Below, in pieces: positions 1-9,228 of a stretch of DNA of 64,000 bases (position 1 is its first letter; every line of letters begins with the position of its first letter). Source of the stretch: Micromonospora chaiyaphumensis (GTDB lineage: Bacteria; Actinomycetota; Actinomycetes; Mycobacteriales; Micromonosporaceae); assembly GCF_900091435.1 (NCBI RefSeq), contig NZ_FMCS01000003.1:62001-126000 (forward strand), written 5' to 3'. The position numbers were made by a program, and so were the translations under genes. Below the pieces are notes generated by a model. It was not told the origin of the DNA, made no database searches, and saw only the letters and a program-made list of their open reading frames with translations.

Positions 1-1
1 C

Positions 2-1447
2 GGTGACCGGCCCCGGGTGCCGTCGGTGCGCGACTGGTCCGTCGCCGGGCAGAACACGCACAACACGCGGCACGCCGCGACCGAGCGGACCATCGACGCC
101 CGCAACGTCGGCCGGTTGAAGCCCCGCTGGGTCTTCACCGCGAACGGCGACATCAACGCCACTCCGGCGGTGGTGGACGGCGTCCTCTACGTTCCGGACG
201 CCGGCGGCACGCTGTGGGCCATCCGGGCCTCCGACGGCACGCCGGTGTGGTCGCACCCGATCAGCGACTACACGGGCCCGCCGGTCGACGGCTCCCGCAC
301 CACCCCGGCGGTCTCGGGTGACCTGGTCGTGATCGGCAAGGGCTTCACCGTCGAGTCGCCCAGCGGCGCCGGCGTGATCGCGGTCGACCGGGGTGACGGC
401 TCGCTGCGCTGGCGTACCCAGGTCGACCCCAACCCCCGCGCGAAGGTGACCGGCGCTCCGGTGATCGACCGGGGCGTGGTCTACGTGGGCATCTCCTCCT
501 CCGAGGAGATCCTGCCGCCGCCGCACACCTTCCGGGGCAGCGTCGTCGCGCTCGACCTGCGCACCGGCCGGATCCTGTGGCGGACCTACATGGCCCCGCC
601 CGGCTACACCGGCAGCGCCGTCTGGGGGAGCAACCCGGTCGTGGACCGTCGCCGCGGCCTCGTGTACGTCGGCACCGGCAACAACTACACGGTGCCGGAG
701 GGTGTGTGCACCCGCCCCGAGCAGACCGGTTGCGAGCTGCCGGCCGCCGACGACTACTTCGACTCGGTGGTGGCGCTCGACCTGCGGACCGGCCGGGTCC
801 GCTGGGTGCACAAGACGCTGAGCGCCGACGCGGTGTCCGAGCTGGACCCGCCGCCGGGCACCGACATGAACTTCGGCTCGTCGCCGAACCTGTTCACCAC
901 CACCATCGGCGGGCGCCAGCGCGAGCTGCTCGGGATCGGGCAGAAGAGCGGCGACTACTGGGCGCTCGACCCGGACGACGGCCGGGTGGTGTGGAAGACG
1001 CAGGTGGGACCGGGTGGTGGCATGGGCGGGATCCAGTGGGGCTCGGCCACCGACGGCCGGCGGATCTACGTGGCGCTGGCCAACTCCGACCGCATCCCCT
1101 TCACGATCCCGTCACCGGACGGCGGTGAGACCACCCTGACCGGCGGGATGTGGGCGGCGCTGGACGCCGCGACCGGCCGGATCCTGTGGCGGACCCCGGA
1201 CCCGCAGGGCGCCATCGACATGGGCTACGTCACCTCCGCCAACGGCGTCGTGTACGTCGGTTCCGGCGCCGGCACCGGCGACAACATGTACGCCCTCGAC
1301 GCCCGCACCGGTGCGATCCGGTGGCGATTCGCCAGTGGCGGCTCGGTGATCGCGGGCGCGGCCGTGGTGAACGGCTCCGTCTACTGGGGATCGGGCTACC
1401 ACATCGGCACGGGCAACAACAAGCTGTACGCCTTCGACCTGCGCTGA
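2..1447 (+). CDS. PQQ-like beta-propeller protein (5' partial)
   Basis: The reading frame is open to the left edge, so the true start and any export signal lie outside the window. The visible part (over 475 residues) carries repeated propeller-blade signatures such as ALDLRTGRILWRT, ALDLRTGRVRW, ALDPDDGRVVWKT and ALDARTGAIRWRF. These are the Trp-docking repeats of the PQQ-dependent alcohol/polyvinyl-alcohol dehydrogenase superfamily (8-bladed fold). Such proteins are usually exported and oxidise alcohols, but some are non-catalytic propellers, and no substrate can be assigned here. A strong hairpin follows the stop codon, separating it from rmlA. Membership in the enediyne cluster is uncertain. 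Confidence 0.8.
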   Translation, partial: GDRPRVPSVRDWSVAGQNTHNTRHAATERTIDARNVGRLKPRWVFTANGDINATPAVVDGVLYVPDAGGTLWAIRASDGTPVWSHPISDYTGPPVDGSRTTPAVSGDLVVIGKGFTVESPSGAGVIAVDRGDGSLRWRTQVDPNPRAKVTGAPVIDRGVVYVGISSSEEILPPPHTFRGSVVALDLRTGRILWRTYMAPPGYTGSAVWGSNPVVDRRRGLVYVGTGNNYTVPEGVCTRPEQTGCELPAADDYFDSVVALDLRTGRVRWVHKTLSADAVSELDPPPGTDMNFGSSPNLFTTTIGGRQRELLGIGQKSGDYWALDPDDGRVVWKTQVGPGGGMGGIQWGSATDGRRIYVALANSDRIPFTIPSPDGGETTLTGGMWAALDAATGRILWRTPDPQGAIDMGYVTSANGVVYVGSGAGTGDNMYALDARTGAIRWRFASGGSVIAGAAVVNGSVYWGSGYHIGTGNNKLYAFDLR

Positions 1448-1454
1448 CCGGTAG

Positions 1455-1482
1455 GCCGGGCGGGGTGTCCGCCCCGCCCGGC
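1455..1482 (+). terminator. Hairpin after the beta-propeller gene
   Basis: A perfect 11-bp inverted repeat (GCCGGGCGGGG / CCCCGCCCGGC) with a 6-nt loop begins 8 bp after the TGA of the propeller gene. There is no T-tract, as is common in high-GC actinomycetes. It is a probable transcription terminator. Confidence 0.6.
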
Positions 1483-1609
1483 GTCCCTCCACCAACGTCA
1501 GGGTGGCTGAGCGATCATGATCGAATCTGGTTCGCGGGCCGACCGCCGGGAGCGGCACGGCGCCGCGCCCATCCCGGGCGCCGGCACGGCGCTCCGGCCC
1601 GACCCGCCG

Positions 1610-2470
1610 ATGCGCGGCATCCTCCTCGCCGGCGGCACCGGCTCGCGGCTCTGGCCGGTGACCAAGGCGATCTCGAAGCAGCTGGTCCCGGTCTTCGACA
1701 AGCCGATGGTCTTCTATCCGCTGTCCACGCTCATCTCGATCGGCATCCGCGAGATCCTGCTGATCACCACGCCCGACGACCGGGACGCCTTCGTCCGGCT
1801 GCTCGGCGACGGCTCCCAGTGGGGGCTGCGCCTGGAGTACGCCGTCCAGCCCCGCCCGGAGGGGATCGCCCAGGCGTTCCTCATCGGCGAGGAGTTCCTC
1901 GGCGGGCGCAGCGCCGCGCTGATCCTCGGGGACAACCTGTTCCACGGCACCGACCTGGGGCGCTGGTCCCGGCCCGGCGCCGAGGTGGTGGGCGGGCACA
2001 TCTTCGCCTGGCCGGTGCCGAACCCGTCGGCCTACGGCGTGGTGGAGTTCGACGCCGCCGGCCGGGTGCTGTCCATCGAGGAGAAGCCGTCCCGCCCCCG
2101 GTCCCGCTACGCCGTGCCGGGCCTCTACTTCTACGACAACACGGTGGTGGAGGTCGCCCGCGGGCTGCGGCCCAGCGCGCGCGGCGAGCTGGAGATCACC
2201 GCGGTCAACGACCACTACCTCCGGGAGCGCCGGCTGGGCGTGACCGTCCTGGACCGGGGCTCGGTCTGGCTGGACACCGGCACGGTCGCCGACATGGCCC
2301 GCGCCGGGGAGTACGTCCGGGTGGTCGAGGAGCGCCAGGGCTGCAAGATCGGCTGCGTCGAGGAGGCCGCCTGGCGGGCCGGGCTGATCAGCGACGCGGA
2401 ACTCCGCGAGCTGGCCCGGCCGCTGCTCAGCAGCGGGTACGGCGAGTACCTGCTGGGCCTGCTGGGCTGA
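1610..2470 (+). CDS. rmlA: Glucose-1-phosphate thymidylyltransferase
   Basis: Condenses glucose-1-phosphate with dTTP to give dTDP-glucose, the entry step to dTDP-deoxysugars. The N-terminus shows the nucleotidyltransferase signature [13 protein letters not shown] followed by [12 protein letters not shown]; later [21 protein letters not shown] and WLDTGT are typical of RmlA. The start at 1610 (MRGILLAGG) matches the family N-terminus. An in-frame ATG at 1517, behind an AGGGTGG-like site, would add 31 residues, so that start cannot be excluded. The partner 4,6-dehydratase RmlB is not in the window and may be supplied from elsewhere. The gene belongs with the deoxysugar block to its right. Confidence 0.93.
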   Translation: MRGILLAGGTGSRLWPVTKAISKQLVPVFDKPMVFYPLSTLISIGIREILLITTPDDRDAFVRLLGDGSQWGLRLEYAVQPRPEGIAQAFLIGEEFLGGRSAALILGDNLFHGTDLGRWSRPGAEVVGGHIFAWPVPNPSAYGVVEFDAAGRVLSIEEKPSRPRSRYAVPGLYFYDNTVVEVARGLRPSARGELEITAVNDHYLRERRLGVTVLDRGSVWLDTGTVADMARAGEYVRVVEERQGCKIGCVEEAAWRAGLISDAELRELARPLLSSGYGEYLLGLLG

Positions 2471-2599
2471 CCCGTGCCGTCACGACCTGCCGGACCCGGC
2501 CCGCGCCGCCCCCGACCGGCCCGGGGCCCGCCGTGCCGGCAGCCATCCGGGCGGGCCGGTGCCCGCCGCGTCACCGTCGAGCATCCCGGGGGCCGCCAG

Positions 2600-3175
2600 A
2601 TGGAAGGGTCGATCGTCCGCAGACTCACCCACGACCACACCCGGGTGCTGGTGTCCGTGTCCGGCCTGCCGGGGACCGCGGACGTCGCCACCGTCCTCGC
2701 CGCCGTCGGCCGGGCCGGCGCGGCGGCGGAGATGCTGACCCTGCTGCCGGCGCCCGACGGCACCGCGCTGAGCTTCGTCACCGCCCGGTCCGACGGCCCG
2801 CCGGTCCTGGCGGCCCTGGCCGAGGCCCGGCCCGCGGGCGGCGCCGCGATCGTGCGCTGCCGCGACGACGTGGCCCGCCTGACCCTGTGCGGCGAGGGCA
2901 TCCGCGCCGACCCGCGGGTGCTGCCCACGTTCCAGCAGGCGCTGCACCGCGTCGGCGTGACGCCGCTCGCGCTGTCCGTCTCGAACACCCTCGTCGAGGC
3001 GGTCTGCGCCGCCGCCGCGCTGCACCGGGCGCTGCGCAGCCTCGCCGCCGCCTTCGACTGCGAGGCGGGGTTCGTGCCCGCCGCGGCGCCCCGACCGCGG
3101 TCGGTGCCCCTCCCGGCCGACCGGCCGCCCGTGGCCGCCCGTCCCGCGCCGCCACTGACCATCGCCCGACGTTAG
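2600..3175 (+). CDS. Aspartokinase-type tandem ACT-domain protein lacking a kinase
   Basis: This 191-residue protein aligns over its whole length with the C-terminal regulatory part of aspartokinase (the beta-subunit-like ACT-ACT region). THDHTRVLVSVSGLPG corresponds to the first ACT strand, and the stretch around RDDVARLTLCGEGIRADPRV to the second ACT domain (family form KVSLVGAGMxSHPGV). No amino-acid-kinase domain is encoded before it. The ATG at 2600, behind a G-rich stretch, is chosen because codons upstream of it look non-coding. The TAG stop overlaps the Shine-Dalgarno of the next gene, so the two are co-transcribed. The role is unknown: it might sense an amino acid, pair with a kinase elsewhere, or have been recruited for something else. 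The Pro/Arg-rich C-terminal tail is unlike aspartokinase. Confidence 0.72.
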   Translation: MEGSIVRRLTHDHTRVLVSVSGLPGTADVATVLAAVGRAGAAAEMLTLLPAPDGTALSFVTARSDGPPVLAALAEARPAGGAAIVRCRDDVARLTLCGEGIRADPRVLPTFQQALHRVGVTPLALSVSNTLVEAVCAAAALHRALRSLAAAFDCEAGFVPAAAPRPRSVPLPADRPPVAARPAPPLTIARR

Positions 3176-3184
3176 GAGAGAACT

Positions 3185-4444
3185 GTGCGCGTCCTGTTCG
3201 TCACCCCACCCGCCCTCGCCTCACACCTGTTCGTGCTGACGCCGCTGGCCTGGGCCCTGCGTACCGCCGGGCACGACGTCCGCGTCGCCACCCAGCCGGA
3301 CCTCGCCGAGAGCATCGTGCAGGCCGGCCTGACCGGCGTGCTTGTCGGCTCGGACATGGGGGAGACCCTCATGCGGGTCGCGGCGGCCGAGCCGGCGGAG
3401 AAGCCGGCCGCCCCGGACCGCCCCCGGCAGGAGGACTACGCCCGCGAGGATCCGTACGGGGAACTGGACTACCTCACCCGCCACCTGCTGCGGCACCTGT
3501 GCCCCGACGACATGCTCGACGACCTCGTCGGCTTCGCCCGCGCCTGGCGGCCCGACCTCGTGGTGTGGGACGGGCTCAGCTACGCCGGCGCCGTGGCGGC
3601 CCGGGCCTGCGGCGCCGCCCACGCCCGCCTGCTGTTCGGCGCCGACGGCTACGTCCAGCTCCGCACCGCGGCGCTGCGCCGCCGCCCGGACCGGGACCCG
3701 CTGCGCGAGTGGCTGGAGCCGCTGCTGGACCGCTACGGCAGCGGGTTCGACGAGGACGTGCTGACCGGTGACTGGACGATCGACACCCAGCCGCCGTGGA
3801 TGTGGCGCCCGGAAGGCGCCCGCCACCTGCACGTGCGGCCGACCGCGTTCAACGGCCCGTCGATCGTGCCCGAGTGGCTGCACCGGCCGGACGGCCGGCC
3901 GCGCGTCTGCCTCACCCTGGGTGTCTCGCACCGGGCCGCCGACGTCGCCGAGGCGACCGCGGCGGACCTGTTCGAGGCGGTGGAGGGGCTGGACGTGGAG
4001 GTGGTGGCCACGTTGAACGCCGAGCAGGTCGGCGACACGCCCGTGCCGTCGAACGTGCGGCTGGCCGACTTCGTGCCGCTCAACGTGCTGCTGCCCACGT
4101 GCCGGGCGGTGGTGCACCACGGCGGCAACGGCGCGTCCGCGTCGGCGTACGAGCACGCGGTGCCGCAGCTCGTGGTGCCCGGGACGTACTGGAGCGAGAA
4201 GTGGTTCGGTCCGCTGGCCGTGGCGAACGGGGTGGAGGACCAGGGCGCGGGCGTCTACGTGGCCGACTCCGACAAGCTGACCGGGGAGCTGCTGCGCAAG
4301 GCGCTGGACCGGGTGCTCTCCGACCCGTCGTACGCCCACCACGCGAAGCGGCTGCGCCGGGAACTGCTCGCGGTGCCGACGCCCCGCGACGTGGTGCCGC
4401 TGCTCGAGGGCCTGACCGCGGAGCACCGCCGCGACCCGGCCTGA
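3185..4444 (+). CDS. Macrolide-type glycosyltransferase (GT1 family)
   Basis: A GT-B fold glycosyltransferase of the EryCIII/DesVII/SpnP class, 419 residues (usual 400-430). The N-terminus MRVLFVTPPALASHLFVLTP is the acceptor-side start of the family. The donor-site region has VVHHGGNGASASA followed by VPQLVVPGTYW, the variant HHGGxG nucleotide-sugar motif. A GTG start follows an AGGAGA ribosome site 4-5 nt away. It presumably attaches the dTDP-deoxyhexose made by the neighbouring genes to the aglycone or to a first sugar. Members of this class often need a P450-like auxiliary protein (DesVIII/EryCII); none is adjacent. A paralogue lies at 9229-10482, suggesting two glycosylations. Confidence 0.9.
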   Translation: MRVLFVTPPALASHLFVLTPLAWALRTAGHDVRVATQPDLAESIVQAGLTGVLVGSDMGETLMRVAAAEPAEKPAAPDRPRQEDYAREDPYGELDYLTRHLLRHLCPDDMLDDLVGFARAWRPDLVVWDGLSYAGAVAARACGAAHARLLFGADGYVQLRTAALRRRPDRDPLREWLEPLLDRYGSGFDEDVLTGDWTIDTQPPWMWRPEGARHLHVRPTAFNGPSIVPEWLHRPDGRPRVCLTLGVSHRAADVAEATAADLFEAVEGLDVEVVATLNAEQVGDTPVPSNVRLADFVPLNVLLPTCRAVVHHGGNGASASAYEHAVPQLVVPGTYWSEKWFGPLAVANGVEDQGAGVYVADSDKLTGELLRKALDRVLSDPSYAHHAKRLRRELLAVPTPRDVVPLLEGLTAEHRRDPA

Positions 4445-4460
4445 CCGGGCTCGACGGGGA

Positions 4461-4493
4461 CGGGCCCGGCCGGACGTCGTCCGGCCGGGCCCG
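4461..4493. terminator. Bidirectional hairpin between convergent genes
   Basis: A perfect 15-bp inverted repeat (CGGGCCCGGCCGGAC / GTCCGGCCGGGCCCG) with a 3-nt loop sits between the convergent glycosyltransferase and 3-dehydratase genes. It is a probable bidirectional terminator. Confidence 0.75.
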
Positions 4494-4506
4494 TGGGCGT
4501 CGCGGG

Positions 4507-5817
4507 TCAGCCGCGGGACCGCTCGGCCACGAACTCGCGGATCGTGCGCCCCACGTAGGCGGTCATCTCGTCGGTGATGCCGGGGTAGACGCCGATCCAG
4601 AAGGTGTTGTCGACGATGACGTCGCTGTTCTCCAGGCTGCCCACCACCCGGTAGTCGACCTGCCGGTAGGCCGGGTGGCGGGTCAGGTTCCCGCTGAACA
4701 GCAGCCGGGTCCGGATCTGCCGGGACTCCAGGTGCAGCACGAGGTCGTTGCGGGTGAACGGGGCCTCCGGCCGCACCGTGATGACGAAGCCGAACCAGCT
4801 CGGGTCGCTGTCCGGGGTCGCCTCCGGCAGCAGCAGGCCCGGCACGCCGTCGAGGTCGGCCCGCAGCAGCTGCCAGTTCTTGCGCCGGGCCTCGCCGAAC
4901 GCGGCCACCCGGTCGAGCTGGCGCAGCCCGAGCGCGGCCTGCAGGTCGGTCGTCTTCAGGTTGTAGCCGATGTGGGAGAACGTGTACTTGTGGTCGTACC
5001 CGAAGGGGAGCGTGCCGAGCTGGCAGCCGAACCGCTTGTGGCAGCGGTCGTCCTCACCGGGCCGGCACCAGCAGTCGCGCCCCCAGTCCCGGAAGGACTG
5101 CACCAGGTGGGACAGCTCCAGGCTGTTGGTCAGCACGCAGCCGCCCTCGCCCATGGTGATGTGGTGCGCGGGATAGAAGCTGACCGTGCTCAGGTGCCCG
5201 AAGGTCCCGGTCGGCCGGCCCTGGAAGAGTGAGCCCACCGCGTCGCAGTTGTCCTCGACGAGCCACAGCCCGTGCTCCTCGGCCAGGGCCATCATGCCGG
5301 CGGCGTCGAAGGGGTTGCCGAGGGTGTGCGCCACGATGATCGCCTTGGTCCGCGGGCCGATCGCGGCCCGGACCCGGTCCACCGTGGTGTTGTAGGTGCC
5401 CAGGTCCACGTCGACGAACACGGGCACCAGGCCGTTCTGCACGATCGGGTTGACGGTGGTGGGGAAGCCCGCCGCCACCGTGATCACCTCATCGCCCGGG
5501 CGCAGCCGCCGGTCGCCCAGCTCCTGCGCGGTCAGCGCCGACAGGGCGAGCAGGTTGGCCGACGAGCCCGAGTTGGTCAGCTGCGCCTTGCGCATGCCGA
5601 AGTGGCGCGCGAAGCGCCGCTCGAACTGCACGGCGTACGTGCTCGCCGCGATCCGCATGTCCAGCGCTGCCTCGACCAGCGCGGCACGCTCCGTCTCGTC
5701 GAAGACCGGGCCGGACGAGAGCACCGGCGTCTCGCCCGCCACGAACTCCTCGGCGCCGCTCTGCTCCCGGTGGTACTCGCGCACCAGTTCGAGGATCCTC
5801 GCCTTGAGGTCAGTCAT
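4507..5817 (-). CDS. NDP-4-keto-6-deoxyhexose 3-dehydratase (E1/SpnQ type)
   Basis: Removes the C-3 hydroxyl of an NDP-4-keto-6-deoxyhexose, giving a 3-deoxysugar. It has the DegT/DnrJ aminotransferase fold, but the PLP-anchoring lysine is replaced by histidine in [13 protein letters not shown] (His218/219), the hallmark of 3-dehydratases rather than aminotransferases. Cysteines 191, 249, 251 and 259 reproduce the spacing C-X57-C-X1-C-X7-C of the [2Fe-2S] ligands in Yersinia E1 and SpnQ, which separates it from the cluster-free ColD branch. It therefore needs an external electron donor, not seen here. Length 436 residues fits E1 (~437). The start overlaps the stop of the upstream ketoreductase by 8 bp, so it is the last gene of the leftward sugar operon. 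Confidence 0.93.
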   Translation of the reverse strand: MTDLKARILELVREYHREQSGAEEFVAGETPVLSSGPVFDETERAALVEAALDMRIAASTYAVQFERRFARHFGMRKAQLTNSGSSANLLALSALTAQELGDRRLRPGDEVITVAAGFPTTVNPIVQNGLVPVFVDVDLGTYNTTVDRVRAAIGPRTKAIIVAHTLGNPFDAAGMMALAEEHGLWLVEDNCDAVGSLFQGRPTGTFGHLSTVSFYPAHHITMGEGGCVLTNSLELSHLVQSFRDWGRDCWCRPGEDDRCHKRFGCQLGTLPFGYDHKYTFSHIGYNLKTTDLQAALGLRQLDRVAAFGEARRKNWQLLRADLDGVPGLLLPEATPDSDPSWFGFVITVRPEAPFTRNDLVLHLESRQIRTRLLFSGNLTRHPAYRQVDYRVVGSLENSDVIVDNTFWIGVYPGITDEMTAYVGRTIREFVAERSRG

Positions 5818-6787
5818 GCCTGCTCGCCTTCTCTCTCCGTGAGTCGCGTGGGGTCGGGTCGTCGGCGTCCGCGGACGCCCACACGTCCCGGACGGTCCTG
5901 CTCAGCGACCGGCGCGGCGACCAGCCGAGCACCGCGCGGGCCCGCCGGATGTCCGCCAGTTGCCAGCTCGCGCCGGCCGCCCGGGCCGCCCCGGCCGGGG
6001 CCGGCACGAGCCTGAGGTCGTGGCCGACCCCGCTGGCCAGGGCGAGGGCGCGGACGACCTCCTCGGCGGAGCGGGCCACCCCCGAGCCGACGTTCAACGT
6101 CCGGTCGTCGCCCACCGCCGCGGTGGCCGCCGCGACCACCGCGTCGGCGACGTCGCGGGCGTCGACGTAGTCGCGGTGCTGCCGCAGGTTCAGCAGGCGC
6201 AGCTCGGCACGCCCGCCGCGGTCGCGGGCCGCCTGCAGCGCGTCCAGCGCGGCGCCCAGCACGCTGGCCGGGGACATGCCGGGCCCGATGGCGTTGAACA
6301 CGCGCAGCTCCACGACGTCGAGGCCGTGTGCCGCGGCGACCGCGCCCAGCCGGCGGCTGCCCTCCAGCTTGGACCGGCCGTAGGGGCTCTCGGGCCGGGT
6401 CGGGGTGCGCTCGTCGATTGCGGCCGGCGGCGGCACCGGGGCGTACTCCAGGCACGAGCCGAGATGCACGAGGCGGGCCGGCGCGGCGCTGTCCGCCAGG
6501 GCCAGCGCGATCTGCTCCGGCACCTCGGCGTTGGCCACCGCCATGGCGGCCGGCTCGGGACGCCAGATCAGCCCGGCCGCGTTGACCACGAGGGTGGGCG
6601 CCAGGTCGCGCAGGGCCGGCGCCAGGACGTGCCGCAGCGGCCCGGCGGGCGGCAGGGTTACCCGGCGGGGCCCCTCCGGGCGGCGGGCGGCCGCCACCGC
6701 CTCCCAGCCGGCCGTGGCGAGCGCGGAGCGCACGTGCCGGCCGAGGAAACCGGTGGCGCCGACCACGACGGCGCGCGGCCGGTTCAC
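5810..6787 (-). CDS. NDP-hexose 4-ketoreductase (SDR/epimerase family)
   Basis: An extended short-chain dehydrogenase of 325 residues. The Rossmann motif [12 protein letters not shown] opens the protein and the catalytic YxxxK is seen in [13 protein letters not shown]. It most resembles the 4-ketoreductases that finish trideoxysugar pathways (UrdR/OleU-like), so it probably reduces the C-4 ketone of the 2,3,6-trideoxy intermediate. The C-4 stereochemistry, which would distinguish amicetose from rhodinose, cannot be predicted from sequence. The GTG start shares a GTGA overlap with the stop of the upstream 3-ketoreductase, showing translational coupling. Confidence 0.85.
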   Translation of the reverse strand: MNRPRAVVVGATGFLGRHVRSALATAGWEAVAAARRPEGPRRVTLPPAGPLRHVLAPALRDLAPTLVVNAAGLIWRPEPAAMAVANAEVPEQIALALADSAAPARLVHLGSCLEYAPVPPPAAIDERTPTRPESPYGRSKLEGSRRLGAVAAAHGLDVVELRVFNAIGPGMSPASVLGAALDALQAARDRGGRAELRLLNLRQHRDYVDARDVADAVVAAATAAVGDDRTLNVGSGVARSAEEVVRALALASGVGHDLRLVPAPAGAARAAGASWQLADIRRARAVLGWSPRRSLSRTVRDVWASADADDPTPRDSRREKASRHD

Positions 6788-7767
6788 CGGACCTCCACCC
6801 CGGCGTGCCGGCGCACCGCCTCGGCCAGGGCCGCCCGCCCGATCACCTCGTCGTGGTGCCGCCGCAGGTCCCGGCGCGTGGTCACCGCCGCCGCGAAGTC
6901 GGCCGCCAGCGCGGCGAACTGGTGGTGGGGGCGCAGCGTGCGCCGCCGTACGCCGGCGGGGCCGTGCAGGCTCAGCTCGGGCCGGTGCTCCGGCGGCGGG
7001 GTGAACGCGCGCTCCAGCACCAGCCGGCCGTCGCCGCCCCACAGCTCGTACGCGTTGCGGTAGGCGTGCCCGAAGCCGAAGGACACCGCCGCCGCGACGC
7101 CGTCCGGCGCGGCGAGCAGGGCGGAGCCGGCGATGTCCACGCCCGACGGGCCGGTGTGCAGGTGGGCGCCGACCACCCGCAGCTCCGGCCCGAGGAACAT
7201 CTGCGCGGTCCGCAGCGGATAGAAGCCGACGTCGAGCAGCGCGCCGCCCCCGAGTTCCGGCCGGTAGCGGATGTCCTCCGGTGGCAGCGGCGAAATGCCG
7301 AACACGCTGGTGACGGTGCGCAGCGGACCGATCTCGCCGGCGGCGACCAGCCGCCGGGCCTCCTCGTGCTGCGGGTGCAGCTGGAACGCGGCGTTCTCCA
7401 TGAGGACCAGGTCCCCGGCGGTGGCCCGGACGACCAGCTCGCGGGCCTCCGCGCCGGTGCGGCCCAGCGGCTTCTCGGCCAGCACGTGCCGGCCGGTGGC
7501 GAGGGCGGCGTCGACCCACCGGGGCAGCAGGGCGGCCGGCAGCGGCACGTACACGGCGTCGATGTCGTCGCGGTCGAGCAGCCGGTCGTACCCGGTCACC
7601 GGCGCGGCGCCGAAGCGGTCGGCGAACCGCCGGGCGCGCCCGCCGTCCCGGCTCGCCACGGCGACCAGCCGCAGCCGGGGCTCGGCGAGCACCGCCGGGA
7701 GGGTACGGCGCCAGGCGATGTCCGCGCAGCCCAGGACGCCCAGCCGGACCGGCTCGGGGCGGTTCAC
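6784..7767 (-). CDS. NDP-hexose 3-ketoreductase (Gfo/Idh/MocA family)
   Basis: Expected to reduce the 3-keto group left after C-2 deoxygenation (SpnN/KijD10/UrdT-like role). The 327-residue protein has the nucleotide-binding start RLGVLGCADIAWRRTLPAV and the family catalytic motif AEKPLG (Glu-Lys-Pro). The start is a GTG overlapping the stop of the 2,3-dehydratase as GTGA, and its own stop overlaps the next gene the same way. Together with the 2,3-dehydratase it makes the 2-deoxy function of the sugar. Confidence 0.92.
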   Translation of the reverse strand: MNRPEPVRLGVLGCADIAWRRTLPAVLAEPRLRLVAVASRDGGRARRFADRFGAAPVTGYDRLLDRDDIDAVYVPLPAALLPRWVDAALATGRHVLAEKPLGRTGAEARELVVRATAGDLVLMENAAFQLHPQHEEARRLVAAGEIGPLRTVTSVFGISPLPPEDIRYRPELGGGALLDVGFYPLRTAQMFLGPELRVVGAHLHTGPSGVDIAGSALLAAPDGVAAAVSFGFGHAYRNAYELWGGDGRLVLERAFTPPPEHRPELSLHGPAGVRRRTLRPHHQFAALAADFAAAVTTRRDLRRHHDEVIGRAALAEAVRRHAGVEVR

Positions 7768-9161
7768 GGGCACGACCCGGCGAGGCTGTAGAGCGCGGCC
7801 AGCAGCGACCGCCCCTCGACCGTCACGTAGTGACTGTGGGCCAGCAGCATGGCCAGTTGACGCGGGGTGACCCAGCGGAAGTCCTCCGGCGGCCGCACCG
7901 GCACCCGCTCGTCGGCCTCCACCACCAGGTACCGGTTCTCCGCGTGGTGGAAGCGCCCGCCCTCCTCGGAGAGCACGCAGTCGTAGCGGATCCGCTCGGG
8001 CGGCGCGCACAGCACCGCGTCGAGGAACGGCGGCCGGTGCGCGGCGGGCAGGTGGGCGTAGTTCTCCGGCCGGCACAGCACGGTGGGGCCGAGCTCCGGC
8101 ACGTCGCGCAGGCCCGGCTGGACGCACGCGCGGGCGAGCAGGTGCAGTACGCCGCCGATCGGCCGGGCGAGGAACGCGACGACGCCCCGGCCGCGGGGCC
8201 GCAGCAACGGCTGGCTCCAGCCGGGCACCTCCCGGACGGCGGTTCGCACGTCGACGCCGATGATGCTGAAGTGCCGGCCGGCGTCGTGGTCGATCGCGTG
8301 CCGGTCGCGGTGCCAGCCGCGCACCGTGGCCAGGCCGATCCGCCGGGCGACGAGGGGGCGGCGGCTGCGCAGCGCGGTGAGCCAGCTCAACACGTCGACG
8401 TCGCGCTCCACCGCGCCGCCCGTGGGGGAGAAACCCCGGGCCACCAGGTCGGCGAACGCGTCGCCGGTCGGCCGGGTCGACGGGCGCAGCACCGCCGCGA
8501 GGCAGGCCAGCACGGTACGGGTGTCCATGTTGACCACGTTGTCGAGCCCCATGAGCAGTTGCAGGTCCCGCAGCGTGATCCAGCGGAAGTTCTCCTGCTC
8601 GGGGACCGGCCCGACCGCCTCGACCACCATGTTCCGGTTGCGCTTGCCCAGGAACCAGGAGCCCTGCTCGGACTGGAGCACGTCGGCGACCACGGATCCG
8701 CGCACCGGCCGGACGAAGTGCTCCAGGTAGGGCGTCCCGGTGCCGCCGTGGACCCGGGTGTAGTTGCTGCGGGTGGCCTGCACCGTCGGGGAGATCTGGA
8801 CCCCGTTGACGTTGCCGGGTTCCATCTTGGCCTGCACCAGGCACTCCAGCCCGGCCCTCCGGCGGACCAGCAGGCCGAGCAACCCGATCTCCGGCTGGGA
8901 GATGATGGGCTGCTGCCAGCCCGGCACGGGCCCGCCGTCGCCGCGCACGTCCAGCCCGGTGACGGTGAAGAACTGCCCGCTGCGGTGGCCGAGGTCCCCG
9001 GTGACCGGGTCGGTCCGCCAGCCCCGCAGCTCGTCCAGCGGCACCTGCGTCACCGTGCTGGTGCTGGCCCGCCGCCGCTCCTCGTACCACTGCCACAGGC
9101 CGGCGTCGGGCCAGCCGGTCGCGGTGGCCGACGCCGCCGGGGTGGTCGCCGCGCCGGTCAC
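7764..9161 (-). CDS. NDP-hexose 2,3-dehydratase
   Basis: Catalyses the first C-2 deoxygenation step on NDP-4-keto-6-deoxyglucose (SpnO/TylX3/JadO family). The 465-residue protein is an internal tandem duplication: QFFTVTGLDVR...PGWQQPI in the first half is echoed by HFSIIGVDVRT...PGWSQPL in the second, and LECLVQAKMEPG by LHLLARACVQPG. This two-copy architecture and length are characteristic of the family. The downstream overlap with the 3-ketoreductase fits sequential action, since the product is an unstable 3,4-diketo sugar that must be reduced at once. Confidence 0.95.
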   Translation of the reverse strand: MTGAATTPAASATATGWPDAGLWQWYEERRRASTSTVTQVPLDELRGWRTDPVTGDLGHRSGQFFTVTGLDVRGDGGPVPGWQQPIISQPEIGLLGLLVRRRAGLECLVQAKMEPGNVNGVQISPTVQATRSNYTRVHGGTGTPYLEHFVRPVRGSVVADVLQSEQGSWFLGKRNRNMVVEAVGPVPEQENFRWITLRDLQLLMGLDNVVNMDTRTVLACLAAVLRPSTRPTGDAFADLVARGFSPTGGAVERDVDVLSWLTALRSRRPLVARRIGLATVRGWHRDRHAIDHDAGRHFSIIGVDVRTAVREVPGWSQPLLRPRGRGVVAFLARPIGGVLHLLARACVQPGLRDVPELGPTVLCRPENYAHLPAAHRPPFLDAVLCAPPERIRYDCVLSEEGGRFHHAENRYLVVEADERVPVRPPEDFRWVTPRQLAMLLAHSHYVTVEGRSLLAALYSLAGSCP

Positions 9162-9228
9162 CGGCCGGCCTCCCGCGCAGTGACCGGGGTACGCGCCGGG
9201 GAGCGGCGGCGTCGGTGCGGCGGTGCGG

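Noticed and set aside
4507..5817. Sugar aminotransferase
   Set aside because: The PLP-binding Lys is His and the [2Fe-2S] cysteine pattern is present, marking a 3-dehydratase.
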